A stretch of 64,000 nucleotides of DNA from Scopulariopsis brevicaulis (Eukaryota > Ascomycota > Sordariomycetes > Microascales > Microascaceae). Positions 20,927-32,341 of the stretch are shown one piece after another. The notes beneath the pieces are model-generated. The model was given only the letters and a program-made list of their open reading frames with translations. It was not told the DNA's origin and did no database searches. The position numbers and the translations under genes are program-made. Every line of letters begins with the position of its first letter. The first letter of the stretch is position 1. The stretch lies in contig JAGFNX010000077.1 of the NCBI GenBank assembly GCA_017657125.1, forward strand, positions 1 to 64,000, given 5' to 3'.

Positions 20927-23909
20927 GATTTGGAGATGCGGGTGCCAGGCGAACGATGGGGGCGTGAGAGGAGGTGTGTTCTGGAGGGTGATGGAAGGGT
21001 GGGTGTTGGTGCAGGAATGGACCCTGGGGAGGAAGGAGAAAAATATTTGGGGGGGGGGCAGGGGAGGGAAAAAAGAGGGGAGCGGACTGGAGCATGCAGG
21101 AGCCAATGCACGGCAACGGCGGAACGGGTTTTCAGTCGTGCAGATATTTTGGCCCGCCCCAGGGTCCAGCCACTGTTACCCGGGGGACCAAATGAGCGGT
21201 GGGACTCTGGTGGCCCGACTGGCGGTGGGCGGCAGGGGACCCTGACCGCCTGGCCCACCTGAAAAATTTCCCCGCCCGCTGAGTGGCCCGCTGCTGCGCG
21301 CTTGCCTGGCTCGGCGCTACGCTTTGTGACTCGCTTCCTTCGCTGCCTGCACATCTTGCTGCAGTCGGCGGCCGCACGTGATAGCTGCACCTCAAAAGAC
21401 CCGCTGATGCCGTCATTGTCGCAGCATGCATCTGGGGGCAGAGATCTGGAGTTGAGGGCTTAGACCCAGTGACTTGGGAGATCGTGAAGTGGGTAAAACG
21501 ATAACTTCGAGAGCTCAGATCATGCCATTACCTCAGGTCCCCACTTAGCAGCGTGAGGTATTTTACAGATATAAAAGATTTAACATCATCCCATTATTGC
21601 TCGGCATATTCTTGTTTCCTCGGGAAGCCGGAGATATTCGCCCGTGCACACCCTCGGCATAACAGTAGTGCGGGGGCCCCACTGCATCTTGCTTAGCAGT
21701 TTGTTAGCCTTGGCTAGTTTCCCCAGCATCGATCGATTCAGAAGATGCCCAAGGCTTCATAGCTGAGTCGAAATGGCGGTCTAGCTACGTCTTGCCAGCA
21801 CCAGGTGCCCTATCGACCATGTCCCTCTGTAGTTTGTTTGCAAGCGAGAATACTTGGGCTATCTACCAAGCTTGAAAGCTATAATATGGCGTCTCCAGTG
21901 TGCTCCGAATACCTCCTTATCGGCCGGGAGGTTGGTACCCGAACGCGGATGGTTACCCCAAGTCATGGCATAGCGGGGCTTATAGAGCCACGCCACAAAC
22001 GACGCTTGTTAAGACGCCGAGGGCGCCTCGCGTTGATCTTTCCTCGACGCCAAGAAGGATATCTTTGAAACCCCCTTGAAAAAGGACTGCAGGGAGACCG
22101 CTTAGTTAACCGCAGTAACGCATGACAACCAAGACCGTAAGCACGGCCCGTACCGAGCGATCTGCAAAGGCTAATATACCTTTCGACGTGACATCCAATT
22201 TGAGGTAACCTTGACAGGGATCCCACACGTAGAGCTCGATAAGCTAAAGTACTGCACGTAACTGCTATGCGCACTTTCGAGTACCACTAGATAATGCTTT
22301 GCCTTCCCCAGGGCCCTCTGCGGCCTCTGGGGCCGCTACCGTGGTTTGGTTGCTAGCCATGTCCCTGCCCGCGGCAGTACGGGCGAGGACGGCTAGCTCG
22401 CCGTCCATATCGCCAAAGCTACGCGTCAGCTCTCTCCCGTCTTCCTATAACGTAAGCTCCCAAATGCCTGCGCCGACGACGGAGGCATTCGTCCGAGACA
22501 CAGCTTGACGTTCTGCCGTTGACGTATAACAAGAGCGTCCTTGCAGCATGTGTTAGTCGACGGCAGCAAGGAAGCGGAACTGGCTCTTCGAAAATGGCCA
22601 GGTGGTGGGTCAGTTATGCCAGACGTTGAGGATATAGCCGACTTTTTGAACTGTTATTCTCTCTGGTACACCCTCTGACGTGGCATTATATTAGAATGGC
22701 GAAAAGAATTCGAACCTGAGGTGTGGTTTATTAGGCGGCGCGTTCTCTGCCGGTGTGGACCCTGACCTTGGAAGTCCGGGACATGACATCCAGTATACCG
22801 TTTCGCTGCCCGCGGCTAATCAATCATCTCCGTCTCATTGGGATAGTGATAACTATATCATGGCTAACCACTTCTATACCGGGAGTAACCTACGGCGCGA
22901 GGAAGTGTGTATCTTCATGGCCCCCGACCCCCAGTATAAACAACGAAACCCAACTTTGCAGGTGTTGCTCGATTTTGTTCTATTCGGTCTAGCCACTGAA
23001 TCACCCAAAACAATACAACTTTCATCGCCCAGCCCCCGTGCCGAAATGAAAGCGTGCAGGCAGTGAGGGGTTGGGATTTGGGGAGGCGGAAATACAAGTA
23101 GAAGCTCTTCATAGCGACAGGTTTTATATAAAGATAGGGGAATTTAATGTCGCAGGTTCAGATGGAGAAGTGTCACAGTATGACGGAAGTAGCAAGCGTA
23201 GTTTTAGGAGGCGAACGGATGGCCTTGGTCAAGTTCGACTCGCCGCTAAACATCTCAACACTCACCTTCATTTCATACTTCAGTCTCCATATAAAGTGTC
23301 AATATGTTCTCGAGACCTTTTAATGGGCGGCTCACACCGGCATTTCGAGTCCTCGGTGAGCGGCGTTCTGCTGGATGTCGTCTTCGTATTAGGGCCCGCC
23401 TTCCGGCATGTCCTCGCGCTCATGGCGAATAGACGATATCGTATTCTTCGTATCATCTACATCCCGCCCCTAAGGTGCCTGTTGGTGGGTAAGCTGCTGT
23501 TTACGACACAAGGACACTAGTGTTTCGGAACGTTCCACGAAGCGCCCGAACCTAAGCTTGAAGGGTACAGCCCGGCTATTCGGTACGCGAGAGGGCAAAG
23601 GATATCCTGTCTTGACACGGTTGCTCCTGGAGGCCTAATTATACCGTAGGGATGGGAACAACAACTTATGAAACTTTTACCTCTCCGGTGATATTTCCAA
23701 GACTAAGTCTAAGTGTCCCGGAAAGTCAATATGAACAGTCATTAACGTTGTTTCATTGTTTCATTGCTTCATTGCTTCATTGCGTACTTGACATGTCTTC
23801 ATGGACTCGATGCAAACTACGACCACGGAAGAAAAAAACATGTATGTACTCAAGATCTCCAATCTCTAGCCGTCCTCAATTTAGATGGCTCATAAACGAC
23901 CCCTCAGTT
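20927..23909. other. Long gene-poor region
   Basis: The part 20927-21450 is the promoter and leader of the coiled-coil gene and holds a G-run at about 21050. From 21500 on no complete gene is visible. A minus-strand frame at about 22520-22260 and a plus-strand frame at 22755-23066 have protein-like composition but no recognisable family and no start or splice logic, and may be relics. The four-copy octamer at 23751-23782 is listed separately. Confidence 0.4.
23751..23782. repeat. Octamer tandem repeat
   Basis: Four head-to-tail copies of YTTCATTG (first two TTTCATTG, last two CTTCATTG), followed by CG. It is a short microsatellite in non-coding DNA downstream of the fasciclin gene. Confidence 0.8.
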
Positions 23910-25222
23910 TTACAACTCGTTGGACCACGAAGCTTGCTCATCCTCCTGAACATAATCCCACAGGCTCTCGACTAGGCTCTCGACAGAGACCTCGCCCTCG
24001 CCATCATGGTGCTCGTGCGGGGGAAGGGGAACCCTATCAACGACCTGGATGACACCGTTCTTGGCCACCATGTCGCGGACGATCACCCGCCCCTCCCCGT
24101 TGACCTTCATCGTCACAAACGGCCCGAACCTGTCCACGTCGACAGCGACGTGCTTCTCCTGGAGCAGAGTCACCAGGTCAAAGTGGTCGTGCTTCCTGCT
24201 CTCGGCACCCGGGGCCTCGTCAGACCAGTACACCTCGTCAGTGTAAAGCGTCACGTTGGCCACGATCTGATACTTGAGCAGCGCCTTGAGTATTACCTTG
24301 CCCTTCTCCGTGTTGAAGAGGAAGGCGTTGGCCTTGAGCCCGAGCTTCGCGAAGGCGTTGTTCGTGGGCGCGAAGACGGTGCTGCCCTCCATCTTGATGT
24401 TGTGGATGAACTTTACAAAGTCGGTGCGGTCGTAGGCGAGGAGGAGGGTCGAGAAGACGTTGGGGAGGAGGGAGAGCTCGCGACCGACCATTGTGGGGAG
24501 GATGGCGACGTGGTCAATGGCGTGGATGACGCCGTTGGTTGCCTTCTGCTAGGGAGTTAGCACGCAGGAGAAAACGGGTGGGGTTGGATGGGAAGTGGCA
24601 AGGGGATGCTTACGATGTTGGGCTTGACGACCTTGCTGATGAAGTTGATGTTCAGCCCCTTGAGGTCAAATCCAGCGCGGAGACGCTGGTGCTTCCCGCC
24701 GAGCCAGTCCTCCTTCAGGACGGTCGGGACCGTCTCGGTCTTCGCGAGGTCGTGGGCCGTGTACACGTCCGTCGCGATGTGGTACTCCAGCGCGGCGCGG
24801 ATGTACTCCTCGGAGGGCCTGTCCTTGAAGGGGAGGCGGTCGAAGGCCTCGTCGGTGGGCACGAAGAGCGTGTGGCTAGCCTCGGTGCTGTTGAGCAGCT
24901 GCACGAGGTCGTCGTGCTCCTTGATCAGTGCGGCCCACTTGCTGGTCTGGGGGCACTCGGACATGAGCTGGTAGATGGTCTGCGTCGGCTCCTCGTCGTC
25001 GCCGGTGCCGAGGAATTCGAGCAAGGGGTCGGCGCCATTCTCCAGCCCTTTGAGGAAGTCGGTCTCGAGAATATCGCCGATTGCGGAGAGGCCGTCTCCA
25101 GCACCGGAGAGGAGCGTCTCGCTGACGTCGCGGCCGTGCTGTGCGAAATCATCGGGGATGAGGGCGCCGTGGCCGACGGCCGACGCCAACGCGAGGAGCG
25201 GCAGGTTCACAAGCGACTTCAT
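23910..25222 (-). CDS. Secreted fasciclin (FAS1) domain protein
   Basis: Two exons: 25222-24614 and 24548-23910, giving 415 residues; the acceptor could also lie 3 bases further on. A signal peptide covers residues 1 to about 19. Two FAS1 domains follow. The first, about residues 80-225, shows TLFVPTDEAF (H1) and NGVIHAIDHVAILP (H2). The second, about 230-390, shows TVFAPTNNAF and NGVIQVVDRV. FAS1 domains mediate adhesion or cell-surface contacts. The intron lies between the body of domain 1 and its H2 motif. No hydrophobic C-terminal tail is seen, so it is probably secreted or wall-bound, not GPI-anchored. Confidence 0.9.
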
Positions 25223-26424
25223 ATTGAGTACTTGGAATGGCAATGTGGGTTTGCCGGGGTGTTGGAAGGGGGACCTGCTCGGACCCAGCGGAATCGGCGG
25301 GCGGGGAACGTCAGGAATATATACGGAGCGGAATACGCGTATCCGTATCCGTCAGAGAGTCGTCAGTGGTGATGTAAGATTCGGGGTGGGTCAATTTGCT
25401 CGCATTGGCTAGAGATGGACGGCGGGGAACAGCTTGGATTCCGTGGAGCGCCTGGTATTGGCCTGTGGGGCTGTTCCGTTATCTGATCCGTCCGTCGCAT
25501 TCCTCGTATTCCCCGCCCATGTTTCTAAGGTCCCGCTGGTTCCGAGCTTGTGAAATCACACAATACAGTAGACCCTGGGCAATCGGTTACGTCAGCGGAG
25601 GCTGTGTGCAGTCACATCTTATCCGGATCAGGCCATGAACATGCATTGGAGCTCTTGGCAGGCTTGTCCATAGCTTAACCGAGAGAATGCATGCTTACCG
25701 ATACGTCGTATCACTTACGAAGCTGCGTGGGATGAGATGTTTCCGCGCCTGGTATATTGCGTCTGGAATATTGACAACGTGGTAGTAGTTGACCAATTGT
25801 CTACTAGAGAAACTATAGCCTTAAGAGACTCCAGCCACCATGAACAGCGCAAAAGCAGCATCTTGCCAGGCTCCACACCATTCCAAAAGCATACAGACAC
25901 AGAGTTCTGACTATTGACTATGCTTCACTACTGTCGCCGCGGCAGTAGCGCCCTGTCTGTATCATAAAAGTGCCGATCAAATATGAATTGATTACCATAC
26001 AATTTCTTTAATCTTGGAATCTTTCATTGTGCTCTAAAATCGGAATAGACGTAGCCGACGCTGGAAGGCTGCTGAGTTTGGAAACCGAGGTGGACAGATA
26101 TAACTAGCGACCCGTTATACAGGTACCTGGTATAAAGCATCTATATTCTATTCGGAGGTCAAAAGTCTTATAGAATTCTCTTCATGTTTACAATGCCGAG
26201 ACCCTTCTCTTTGCTCATATTCCTCCGGCGTGGGCGGATCTGCAGGTACCAATCCCTGTCGCTGTCCTACATGCTATCAACCACGGGCTAGGCCATATAC
26301 ATCTTACAGCGACATGGGGATCTAATAGATTGCGGCAGTTTTAGAGAACTCGTCATGGGGTGTCGAGACAATTGTGCCCACCCGCCTCGTCCTCATTATG
26401 TCGCATCTTGACATCCGCTAACTA
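25223..26424. other. Intergenic region
   Basis: This contains the fasciclin promoter and then AT-rich DNA (about 25930-26200). No intact gene is seen. The part from about 26270 onward may be the unrecognisable 5' half of the metalloreductase relic. Confidence 0.45.
25318..25323 (-). promoter_or_regulatory. TATA box of the fasciclin gene
   Basis: TATATA lies about 96 bases upstream of the ATG at 25222, the expected core-promoter distance. Confidence 0.45.
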
Positions 26425-27319
26425 GCCTACGAGATCTTGCTGATAATTTACATCCTGATGGCTGTGGCTGTGTTGGTACTCGTGCGCTGCTGGTGCCACG
26501 TAATGTGTCGTTTCGAAATCACGACGAGGTACACAACCTGGTTCTACGCCGTCAGCATAGAGTGGTTCTTTGGCCAGACAATACGTGTCTCGTGGATCGT
26601 GGGGATAGATAGCCGGTACGTCACGCGGACATTGCCGAGCTTGCGGGCATCCACCGAGAGAAGGCGCCCGGGTATCACGTTTACGTCTATTTCCCAGTCG
26701 TCACACGGCTTTGGCCGTGGGAGCAGCGGTGGGAGACCCACCCCTTCTTTGTGCTAACCCCATGTCTGCTCAGACCTTGGGTAGCCGATTCGGAGGACAA
26801 CTCCGTGAACGACACGGAGAAGCGTAAGGACACAGCAGTTGTGGGACTTCCTAGCGGGAGTGCCGCCACTATGACAGGCCTGAAACTCTTTATCTGTAGG
26901 TTGTAGTGTGTGACGGAGTCACACCAGGCCCACAACCAGCTACTCACACCTTTCGACAGGCTGTACCACAACAGCCCGACAAGGGGGATACTGAAGTGCG
27001 ACCGCGTTCGAATTTATGGCGGCATCCGACCCCGTTACCCACGGTGAACGGGAGCGCGGAGTATCTCGTGTAGGGCTGGGACGGTACGTCGCGGGGCGTC
27101 TTCGACAAGAGGGCGAATGTTGATGTGTTGTCGGATGTGGAGTCGCTGCTAAAGCGGAAGGTAGAGGCCAGTTGGTTGGAGTTAGGCGTCGCGGCCTGTG
27201 GGTCTCTAGGGTTTACTGTACTTGTAGTGACGACAGCAGTAGTGGCTGTGAGGAATACTGTAGGCATGGCCCCGTTCGTCAGCTCGAAGTGGATGCATCG
27301 TCAGTGTGATCGGGAATAG
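26425..27319 (+). pseudogene. Relic of a ferric-reductase-like (FRE) gene
   Basis: Three reading frames give consecutive parts of a transmembrane metalloreductase. From 26425, YEILLIIYI...CWCHVMCRFE matches a ferric-reductase transmembrane helix that normally carries two haem histidines. The first is Tyr here (IIYI) and the second is kept (CWCHV). From 26619, in another frame, PGYHVYVYFP followed by WPWEQ and HPFFVLTP matches the FAD-binding domain; it ends at a stop at 26904. From about 27050, in a third frame after a TAG, VFDKRANVDVLSDVESLL and ELGVAACG match the end of the NAD-binding domain. At least two frameshifts, stops and missing segments mark it as dead. The family reduces Fe or Cu at the plasma membrane. 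Confidence 0.65.
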
Positions 27320-27867
27320 ATCACGCGGGATTAGAATGGTGCGCCCTGAGTTGTGCATCTGCCTCTGCGTTTCCTCTATTGCGTAAATGCGGGAAGGGAT
27401 GAGTATTTAAGAGGACAACTTGGTCGCCCTTCCCTGGTCAATGCACTAATATAGTCCGACTGTTACGTTGAGTTCTCAACCTGCTGAAGCTAGCACCAAA
27501 CCTTTTTGTGCTCTGGTAACTCGGGCGGTTTCCAGAGTCGCACACCAGACAGTCCAAACCTTTATTCGCACCCCTAATCTCCTGTTTTTGCTATCCGGCA
27601 GACTACAACGTTGATTCCACCGGTTATTATGGTCCATTAGTAACGCTGTCGGCACGTCGTGAGTCGCACGACCGCGGATCCTTGCATTCTAAGACGAGTG
27701 GGGCAGTGTTTTGCAGGGATATACGCAAGCTTCATCAGCAACGCCAAGCCTGATTTCATCATCATCGCCTTTCCGTCGCGCGAAACAACCCAGCCGTTGC
27801 CGTCTCACTTTTCGCCCGCGACGCGCTCCATCAACCAGACCAAAAAGCCCTCAGAGACACCGCAAAA
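27320..27867. other. Promoter region of the DHCR24-like gene
   Basis: No gene is seen. The part from about 27740 to 27867 is rich in C and likely the 5' leader. Confidence 0.5.
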
Positions 27868-29346
27868 ATGGCCCAGGACGCTACCAAGATGCTCGACGAG
27901 CACAAAAAGGCCGTGGCGCGCATCCAGGAGCGCGTCAAGCACTTCCACGACAACAAGAAGCAGTTCCGCGTCTACCATGGCTCCACCAGCTCCACGCGGC
28001 CCGTGTCCTTCACGCGCGACTCCATCGTCGACACGAGCGACATGGACCGGCTGTTCCCCGTCGATAAGGAGACAATGACGGTCAAGGCGGAGCCCAAGGT
28101 GCCCATGGACGTGCTGGCCGCGCACTGCCTGCGCGAGGGCGTCGTGCCCAAGATCGTCATGGAGTTCAAGGGCATCACCGTCGGCGGCGGCTACTCGGGC
28201 TTCTCGGGCGAGAGCAGCATGTACCGCTACGGCCTGTTCAGCAACACCGTCTCCGACATTGAGATTGTGCTCGGCGACGGCACGCTCGAGACGGCGAGCC
28301 GCGAGCGCAACTCGGATCTGCTCGAGCACGCGGCCGGGAGTCTCGGCACGTTCGGGATCGTGACCCTTCTCACCGTCGAGCTCATCCCGGCCAAGCCTTA
28401 CGTCCAGGTCGACCTCCACCAGGTTGCTGAGGTCAGCAAGGCCCACGAGATGTTCGAGGAGGCGACCAAGGACCCGGACATCCACTTCATTGACGGCGTC
28501 TTCTTCCGCAAGGGGTGCATCGCCGTCATGTTCGGGCGCTTCCTCGACAAGCCGCCGTCGCAGGACAAGGTCCTCAAGAAGATGCAGGTGCACTGGTTCG
28601 CCGACCACCTGGAGATGGTCCTCGCCCGCGACAAGCCCACCCCGGAGAAGCCGAGCCCCATCTACATGAACATCACCGACTACCTCTTCCGCTACGACCA
28701 CGGCGCCTTCTGGGGCGGAAAGCTCGCCTTCCAGCACTTCCACGTCCCGCAGAATCGCATCACCCGCCGCCTCGCCGACCCCTTCCTCGACAGCCGCACC
28801 TGCTACCACGCGCTGCACAAGTCCGGGCTGGCGGCCGAGTACGTCGTGCAGGACTTTGGCATCCCCGCCAGCTCCGTCGACCGCTTCGTGTCCTTCGTTA
28901 ACGACACGATGCCCGAGTTCATGGTCTTCCTCGCGCCGTGCATGGCGCCCCGCGACATGGGCCTCACGTCGCGCTTCCACCCGCGCGTGGCCGAGATCGC
29001 CGACCAGCGCCTCTTCGCCGTGGGCGTGTACGGCCGCGGCCCGCGCGACCCCGAGGCCTTCAAGGAGATAAACCGCAAACTCGAGCTGCGGAGCGCGGAG
29101 CTGTTCGGCGCCAAGCTGCTGTACGCGCGGACGTACTACACCGAGGAGGAGTTCTGGACCATCTACGACCGCGAAATCTACGAGGAGATGCGCAAGAAGT
29201 ACCGCGCCGAGGGGCTGCCCAACGTGTTTGACAAGCTAAAGGCCGACATGAACACGGGCGCCGGGAAGAGGCGGGCGGTCAGGGGGATTGTCGAGACCAT
29301 GTGGGACAAGGCTGTGGGGAACAAGGAGTATCTCCTGAAGAACTAG
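27868..29346 (+). CDS. DHCR24-like FAD-binding oxidoreductase
   Basis: Intronless gene for 492 residues of the delta(24)-sterol reductase/DWF1-like branch of FAD-linked oxidoreductases. The early motif FRVYHGSTSSTRP is typical of this branch. The FAD-binding PCMH fold runs from about residue 50 to 190 and includes FKGITVGGGYSGFSGESSMYRYGLF. The C-terminal half contains ARTYYTEEEFWTIYD. In animals and plants the family reduces the delta-24 bond of sterols. Fungi normally finish ergosterol with a different enzyme (Erg4, C-24(28)), so the substrate here is open. Nearly every third codon position is G or C, more extreme than in neighbouring genes. The ATG in AAAAATGGCC context begins the conserved frame. 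Confidence 0.9.
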   Translation: MAQDATKMLDEHKKAVARIQERVKHFHDNKKQFRVYHGSTSSTRPVSFTRDSIVDTSDMDRLFPVDKETMTVKAEPKVPMDVLAAHCLREGVVPKIVMEFKGITVGGGYSGFSGESSMYRYGLFSNTVSDIEIVLGDGTLETASRERNSDLLEHAAGSLGTFGIVTLLTVELIPAKPYVQVDLHQVAEVSKAHEMFEEATKDPDIHFIDGVFFRKGCIAVMFGRFLDKPPSQDKVLKKMQVHWFADHLEMVLARDKPTPEKPSPIYMNITDYLFRYDHGAFWGGKLAFQHFHVPQNRITRRLADPFLDSRTCYHALHKSGLAAEYVVQDFGIPASSVDRFVSFVNDTMPEFMVFLAPCMAPRDMGLTSRFHPRVAEIADQRLFAVGVYGRGPRDPEAFKEINRKLELRSAELFGAKLLYARTYYTEEEFWTIYDREIYEEMRKKYRAEGLPNVFDKLKADMNTGAGKRRAVRGIVETMWDKAVGNKEYLLKN

Positions 29347-29839
29347 GCCCGCGGTGTTTCCCCTAAATGCAGGCGTGCTCATACATGATGTGCGCTTGCG
29401 GCAGAGGGTCTGCGGGTATGTGTATACCCTCGGGTACTAGGGCGCAAATCAACGTGAAGCGAACAGACAGGTGCGACGCTCGGAGCAGAGCCCCGGTCCT
29501 TAGACCACGGGTCTTTATGATACCCCTCGTCTCCGGCGGTCTCCTTAATTAGTATTAGTTGTTCCATATTAATATTCCCTAATATGAGATACCTTTTCCT
29601 TCTACGACATACTCGACGTACTTCCTGAATTCCTCCTCCGAAAGGAGGGACCATGCATGAACCATGCTTCGGGAATGGACGAAGTTCTCCGTCACTGTAC
29701 CAAATCGTCTTGCGGCTATAGTCAATATATACCTCCTTGTCGGTCCAGTACGCCGTGACACATAGAATCATTATCAAAACTTCACCGTGACTTGAACCCT
29801 GACATCAAATCCTCCAGGAGCTCCTACCACCATCCTTCC
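29347..29839. other. Convergent intergenic region
   Basis: No supported gene. A 60-codon minus-strand frame (29761-29579) has a protein-like C-terminal half (LLSEEEFRKYVEYVVEGK), but no start or splice context could be defined; it may be a relic. Confidence 0.4.
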
Positions 29840-30385
29840 CTAACCTTTCGGTAACTTCCGCAAGGCACGCTTGAACGCCTCGTCCCGCCATTCGGGATGA
29901 GTCTCCTCCACCGACTGGTTCACAGCCCGTTTCCACCGCCACAGGGCTGCTGGCGAGGGAATGAGAGGCACATGTGCGACCTCCCAGTGGATACCGCTAA
30001 TCGGGTCGTCAAAGAAGACGGCGTAGTACCCCGGAGCGTAAACCGTGTACTCCATCGGCGCCTCCGTCACCGTGATATCGTTCTTCAACAGGAACTCCTT
30101 GTGGAACCTGTCAATCTCGCGGCGACTCTTCGCCCAGATCGCTACATGATGGACGCCGGTATTGCGCGCAGCGTGGTCGACCCTCGTGTCGGTCCGTGCG
30201 GGCTGGATCCCGATGTAGCTGTGGTTGAAGAGCATCGTCGGGGCGTAGTAGGTTGAGCGGTACCCGATGTCGAGGGTCCAGAAGCTGGTGTAGCCCAGCC
30301 AGCCGAACATCCGGTCATAGAAGCGGATGGACGCGTCGTAGTCTGGGACGGAGAGTTCGATGTGGTGGAGGCAGCGCCAGCGCAT
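29840..30385 (-). CDS. VOC/glyoxalase-fold protein
   Basis: Intronless gene for 181 residues with a single vicinal-oxygen-chelate (glyoxalase/bleomycin resistance/dioxygenase) domain. The two beta-alpha-beta modules start at LHHIELSVPDYDASIRFYDRMFGWLGY and GVHHVAIWA. Candidate metal ligands are the His residues in these motifs and the Glu in GIHWEVAHVP. The frame is open upstream to 30499, but the domain begins at the ATG at 30385, so this start is preferred. Reaction and substrate cannot be told; a lyase, isomerase or dioxygenase are all possible. Confidence 0.85.
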   Translation of the reverse strand: MRWRCLHHIELSVPDYDASIRFYDRMFGWLGYTSFWTLDIGYRSTYYAPTMLFNHSYIGIQPARTDTRVDHAARNTGVHHVAIWAKSRREIDRFHKEFLLKNDITVTEAPMEYTVYAPGYYAVFFDDPISGIHWEVAHVPLIPSPAALWRWKRAVNQSVEETHPEWRDEAFKRALRKLPKG

Positions 30386-30913
30386 TCTCGCAGTTGTTGT
30401 TGTGCTTGGAGACTTGGGAAATGCTGTATCTAGTTTCGACGTCGGAATGAGATATTGCCCGCAGACGTAGCTAGTGATGGGGCAGGTTCTAGATCTCAAG
30501 TCTCTGCGGGTATCCAGGATAATTATATCGACGTCTGCTTCCTGCTTCCGAGTCTCGTGCGCAAAGCGCGGGGTCCGCGGGCGTTCGGGAAATCCTGGTG
30601 GTGGGCTTGTTCATGATCATTTGACCTGGCCAAGAGACATGCAGCAGCACGGAAAGGGATTGGGTTGGTGTGCGGGTGATGTGTGCCACCATGCTCCAGC
30701 AAGGGATCACGGAGAGTATTTAGCCCGCTTATTCTCAATCACTCCGGTTCCTTTATATCCATCTAGATCACGATGCTATATAATCGGACTATAGAACCGA
30801 GAACATTTTATGGAAACTTCCGCCCAATTCCGCGTATCACTAAGATGGCAGGGCCGATGCTTAAGTACTTAACCTACGCGAAATTTCTATTCTAGCACCA
30901 TCTGCTCTGTCCG
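30386..30913. other. Intergenic region
   Basis: Promoter of the VOC gene and 3' flank of the ADP-ribosylglycohydrolase gene. No further feature seen. Confidence 0.5.
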
Positions 30914-31930
30914 CTACTCCCGGGTCAACATAGTAGCAATCTCCTTGAACTCCTTGCCGAACTGCAACTTCTCCTTCCACCTCACCGGCACGGCCTCCTC
31001 TCCGTCCCGTGCCCCGAGCAGACCCCCGGCAATGGCAGCGTTGGTATCCGTGTCCCGCCCAATACTGACGACGTCAACCAATACATCCTCGAGACCCCGC
31101 GGATCCAGGAGGGCAGCAATGCCAACGGTGAGAGAGTCGAGGACGTATCCGCTGCACTGGCCGCGCATGCTACCGGGCGGTCCCCGCCTTGCCATGTCCG
31201 ACACGCGCAGCTCTTTTCCTTGCTGAACCGACCGGTAGACCTCTCCTGCTTGCCCCCTCTCTAACCTGATCGCCACTGCCTCTCCGGCTTCAATAGCGGT
31301 GTTCACCGACGTACCCTGGACCAGAGCTGCAATTATGGCGTTGTAGGCGGCACAGGCGACGACGCATCGGTAGTCGCCGTGCGTGATCTTGCTAATGGCC
31401 ATGCTCTCCTGGATCCTTAGCTCAGGATCATCCTGGAACAGCCCCGTCGGAAGACACCGCATCAAACTCCCATTCCCAGCACTACCCTGCCCTGCACCCG
31501 ACCTCTCCGGGTCCCGAGTCCGCCTGTACAGCTCCAACCCCCGCGACGTCGCATTCCCTATATCCCTAGGCCACTCGCCCCTTGTCCTCCCAGGCCAGTT
31601 CCCATCCAGCCACGCAAGCGAATTCTCCGCCGCTTCCTTTACGACATCGAAGGACGAGTCGCCAGCTTCGTGCCGACTCTTGTACGCGAGGAGGACGGCG
31701 CGCGTGAGGTCCGTGTCGTCGGTCGCGTGGCCGGCGGGCCAGTCGTAGGGCCCGCCGCCGACGATGTCGCGGAGGCCGGAGGGGTAGCGGGATGCGATCT
31801 GGGAGTGGGACCTGAACTCGACGGTTGCGCCGAGGGAGTCGCCTGCGTGGAGGGCGAGGAGGGCGCCTATGGTGCGGGAGAGGCGAGTGGGGGCGGGGGT
31901 CCTGTCTGCGGGAATTGAGACGTGAGGCAT
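30914..31930 (-). CDS. ADP-ribosylglycohydrolase family protein
   Basis: Single-exon gene for 338 residues of the DraG/ARH family, which removes ADP-ribose from proteins or hydrolyses related conjugates using two magnesium ions. Metal-site motifs are visible: GDSLGATVEF near the N terminus, HATDDTDLT about 50 residues later, and GRDTDTNAAIAGGLLGA near the C terminus. SAGNGSLMRCLP is also conserved. The frame is open upstream to 32098, but the ATG at 31930 directly precedes the domain and is preferred. No membrane segment or signal peptide is seen, so it is probably cytosolic or nuclear. Confidence 0.9.
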   Translation of the reverse strand: MPHVSIPADRTPAPTRLSRTIGALLALHAGDSLGATVEFRSHSQIASRYPSGLRDIVGGGPYDWPAGHATDDTDLTRAVLLAYKSRHEAGDSSFDVVKEAAENSLAWLDGNWPGRTRGEWPRDIGNATSRGLELYRRTRDPERSGAGQGSAGNGSLMRCLPTGLFQDDPELRIQESMAISKITHGDYRCVVACAAYNAIIAALVQGTSVNTAIEAGEAVAIRLERGQAGEVYRSVQQGKELRVSDMARRGPPGSMRGQCSGYVLDSLTVGIAALLDPRGLEDVLVDVVSIGRDTDTNAAIAGGLLGARDGEEAVPVRWKEKLQFGKEFKEIATMLTRE

Positions 31931-32341
31931 GGTGGGCTTGGGGGTTCTGGAGCTCAAAAGTGAGGGTAATCTGGTGTTATTCTCGAGAGCTTTATGACGA
32001 TTCGGAAGAGGAGAAATCTGTGGTGAAGCGTCGGATGGGTAGCTCTTTATGTTCAGCTCGAGGGAAGTGAGGCGTGGAAAGGAGGCGCAGAGCTGCATCG
32101 CCCCGTTTAGCAGCAGGCTGCAGCCCTACCCAGTCGGCCCAGCATCGTCGTGCTGCATAGCCGTAGCTTCTGTACGGCCATTGTCATCTAAAGAGCGTCC
32201 CGGATTGGCTCTGGGGAGCGACCTCCAAGCCACCGGGTGCTCCGTCCAAAATCGTCACCATCTCGCGGAAGCGAAGCATCCAACATCTCGTTATTAAACA
32301 TTAATCGTACAACGAAGCCCTCCCGCGACTGTCCCCGCGAC
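31931..32341. other. Intergenic region
   Basis: Upstream region of the ADP-ribosylglycohydrolase gene and 3' flank of the glycosyltransferase gene. Nothing distinctive seen. Confidence 0.5.

Noticed and set aside
22690..22770. tRNA-like B-box (GGTTCGAATTC on the minus strand)
   Set aside because: No A-box at the right distance and no acceptor stem pairing could be found.
23071..23520. 149-codon plus-strand frame
   Set aside because: No recognisable motif and mixed composition; may be relic DNA but not supportable as a gene.
27805..28980. 391-codon minus-strand frame
   Set aside because: Antisense to the DHCR24-like gene; composition (Val, Glu, His, Asp, Gly) results from its GC-rich third positions.
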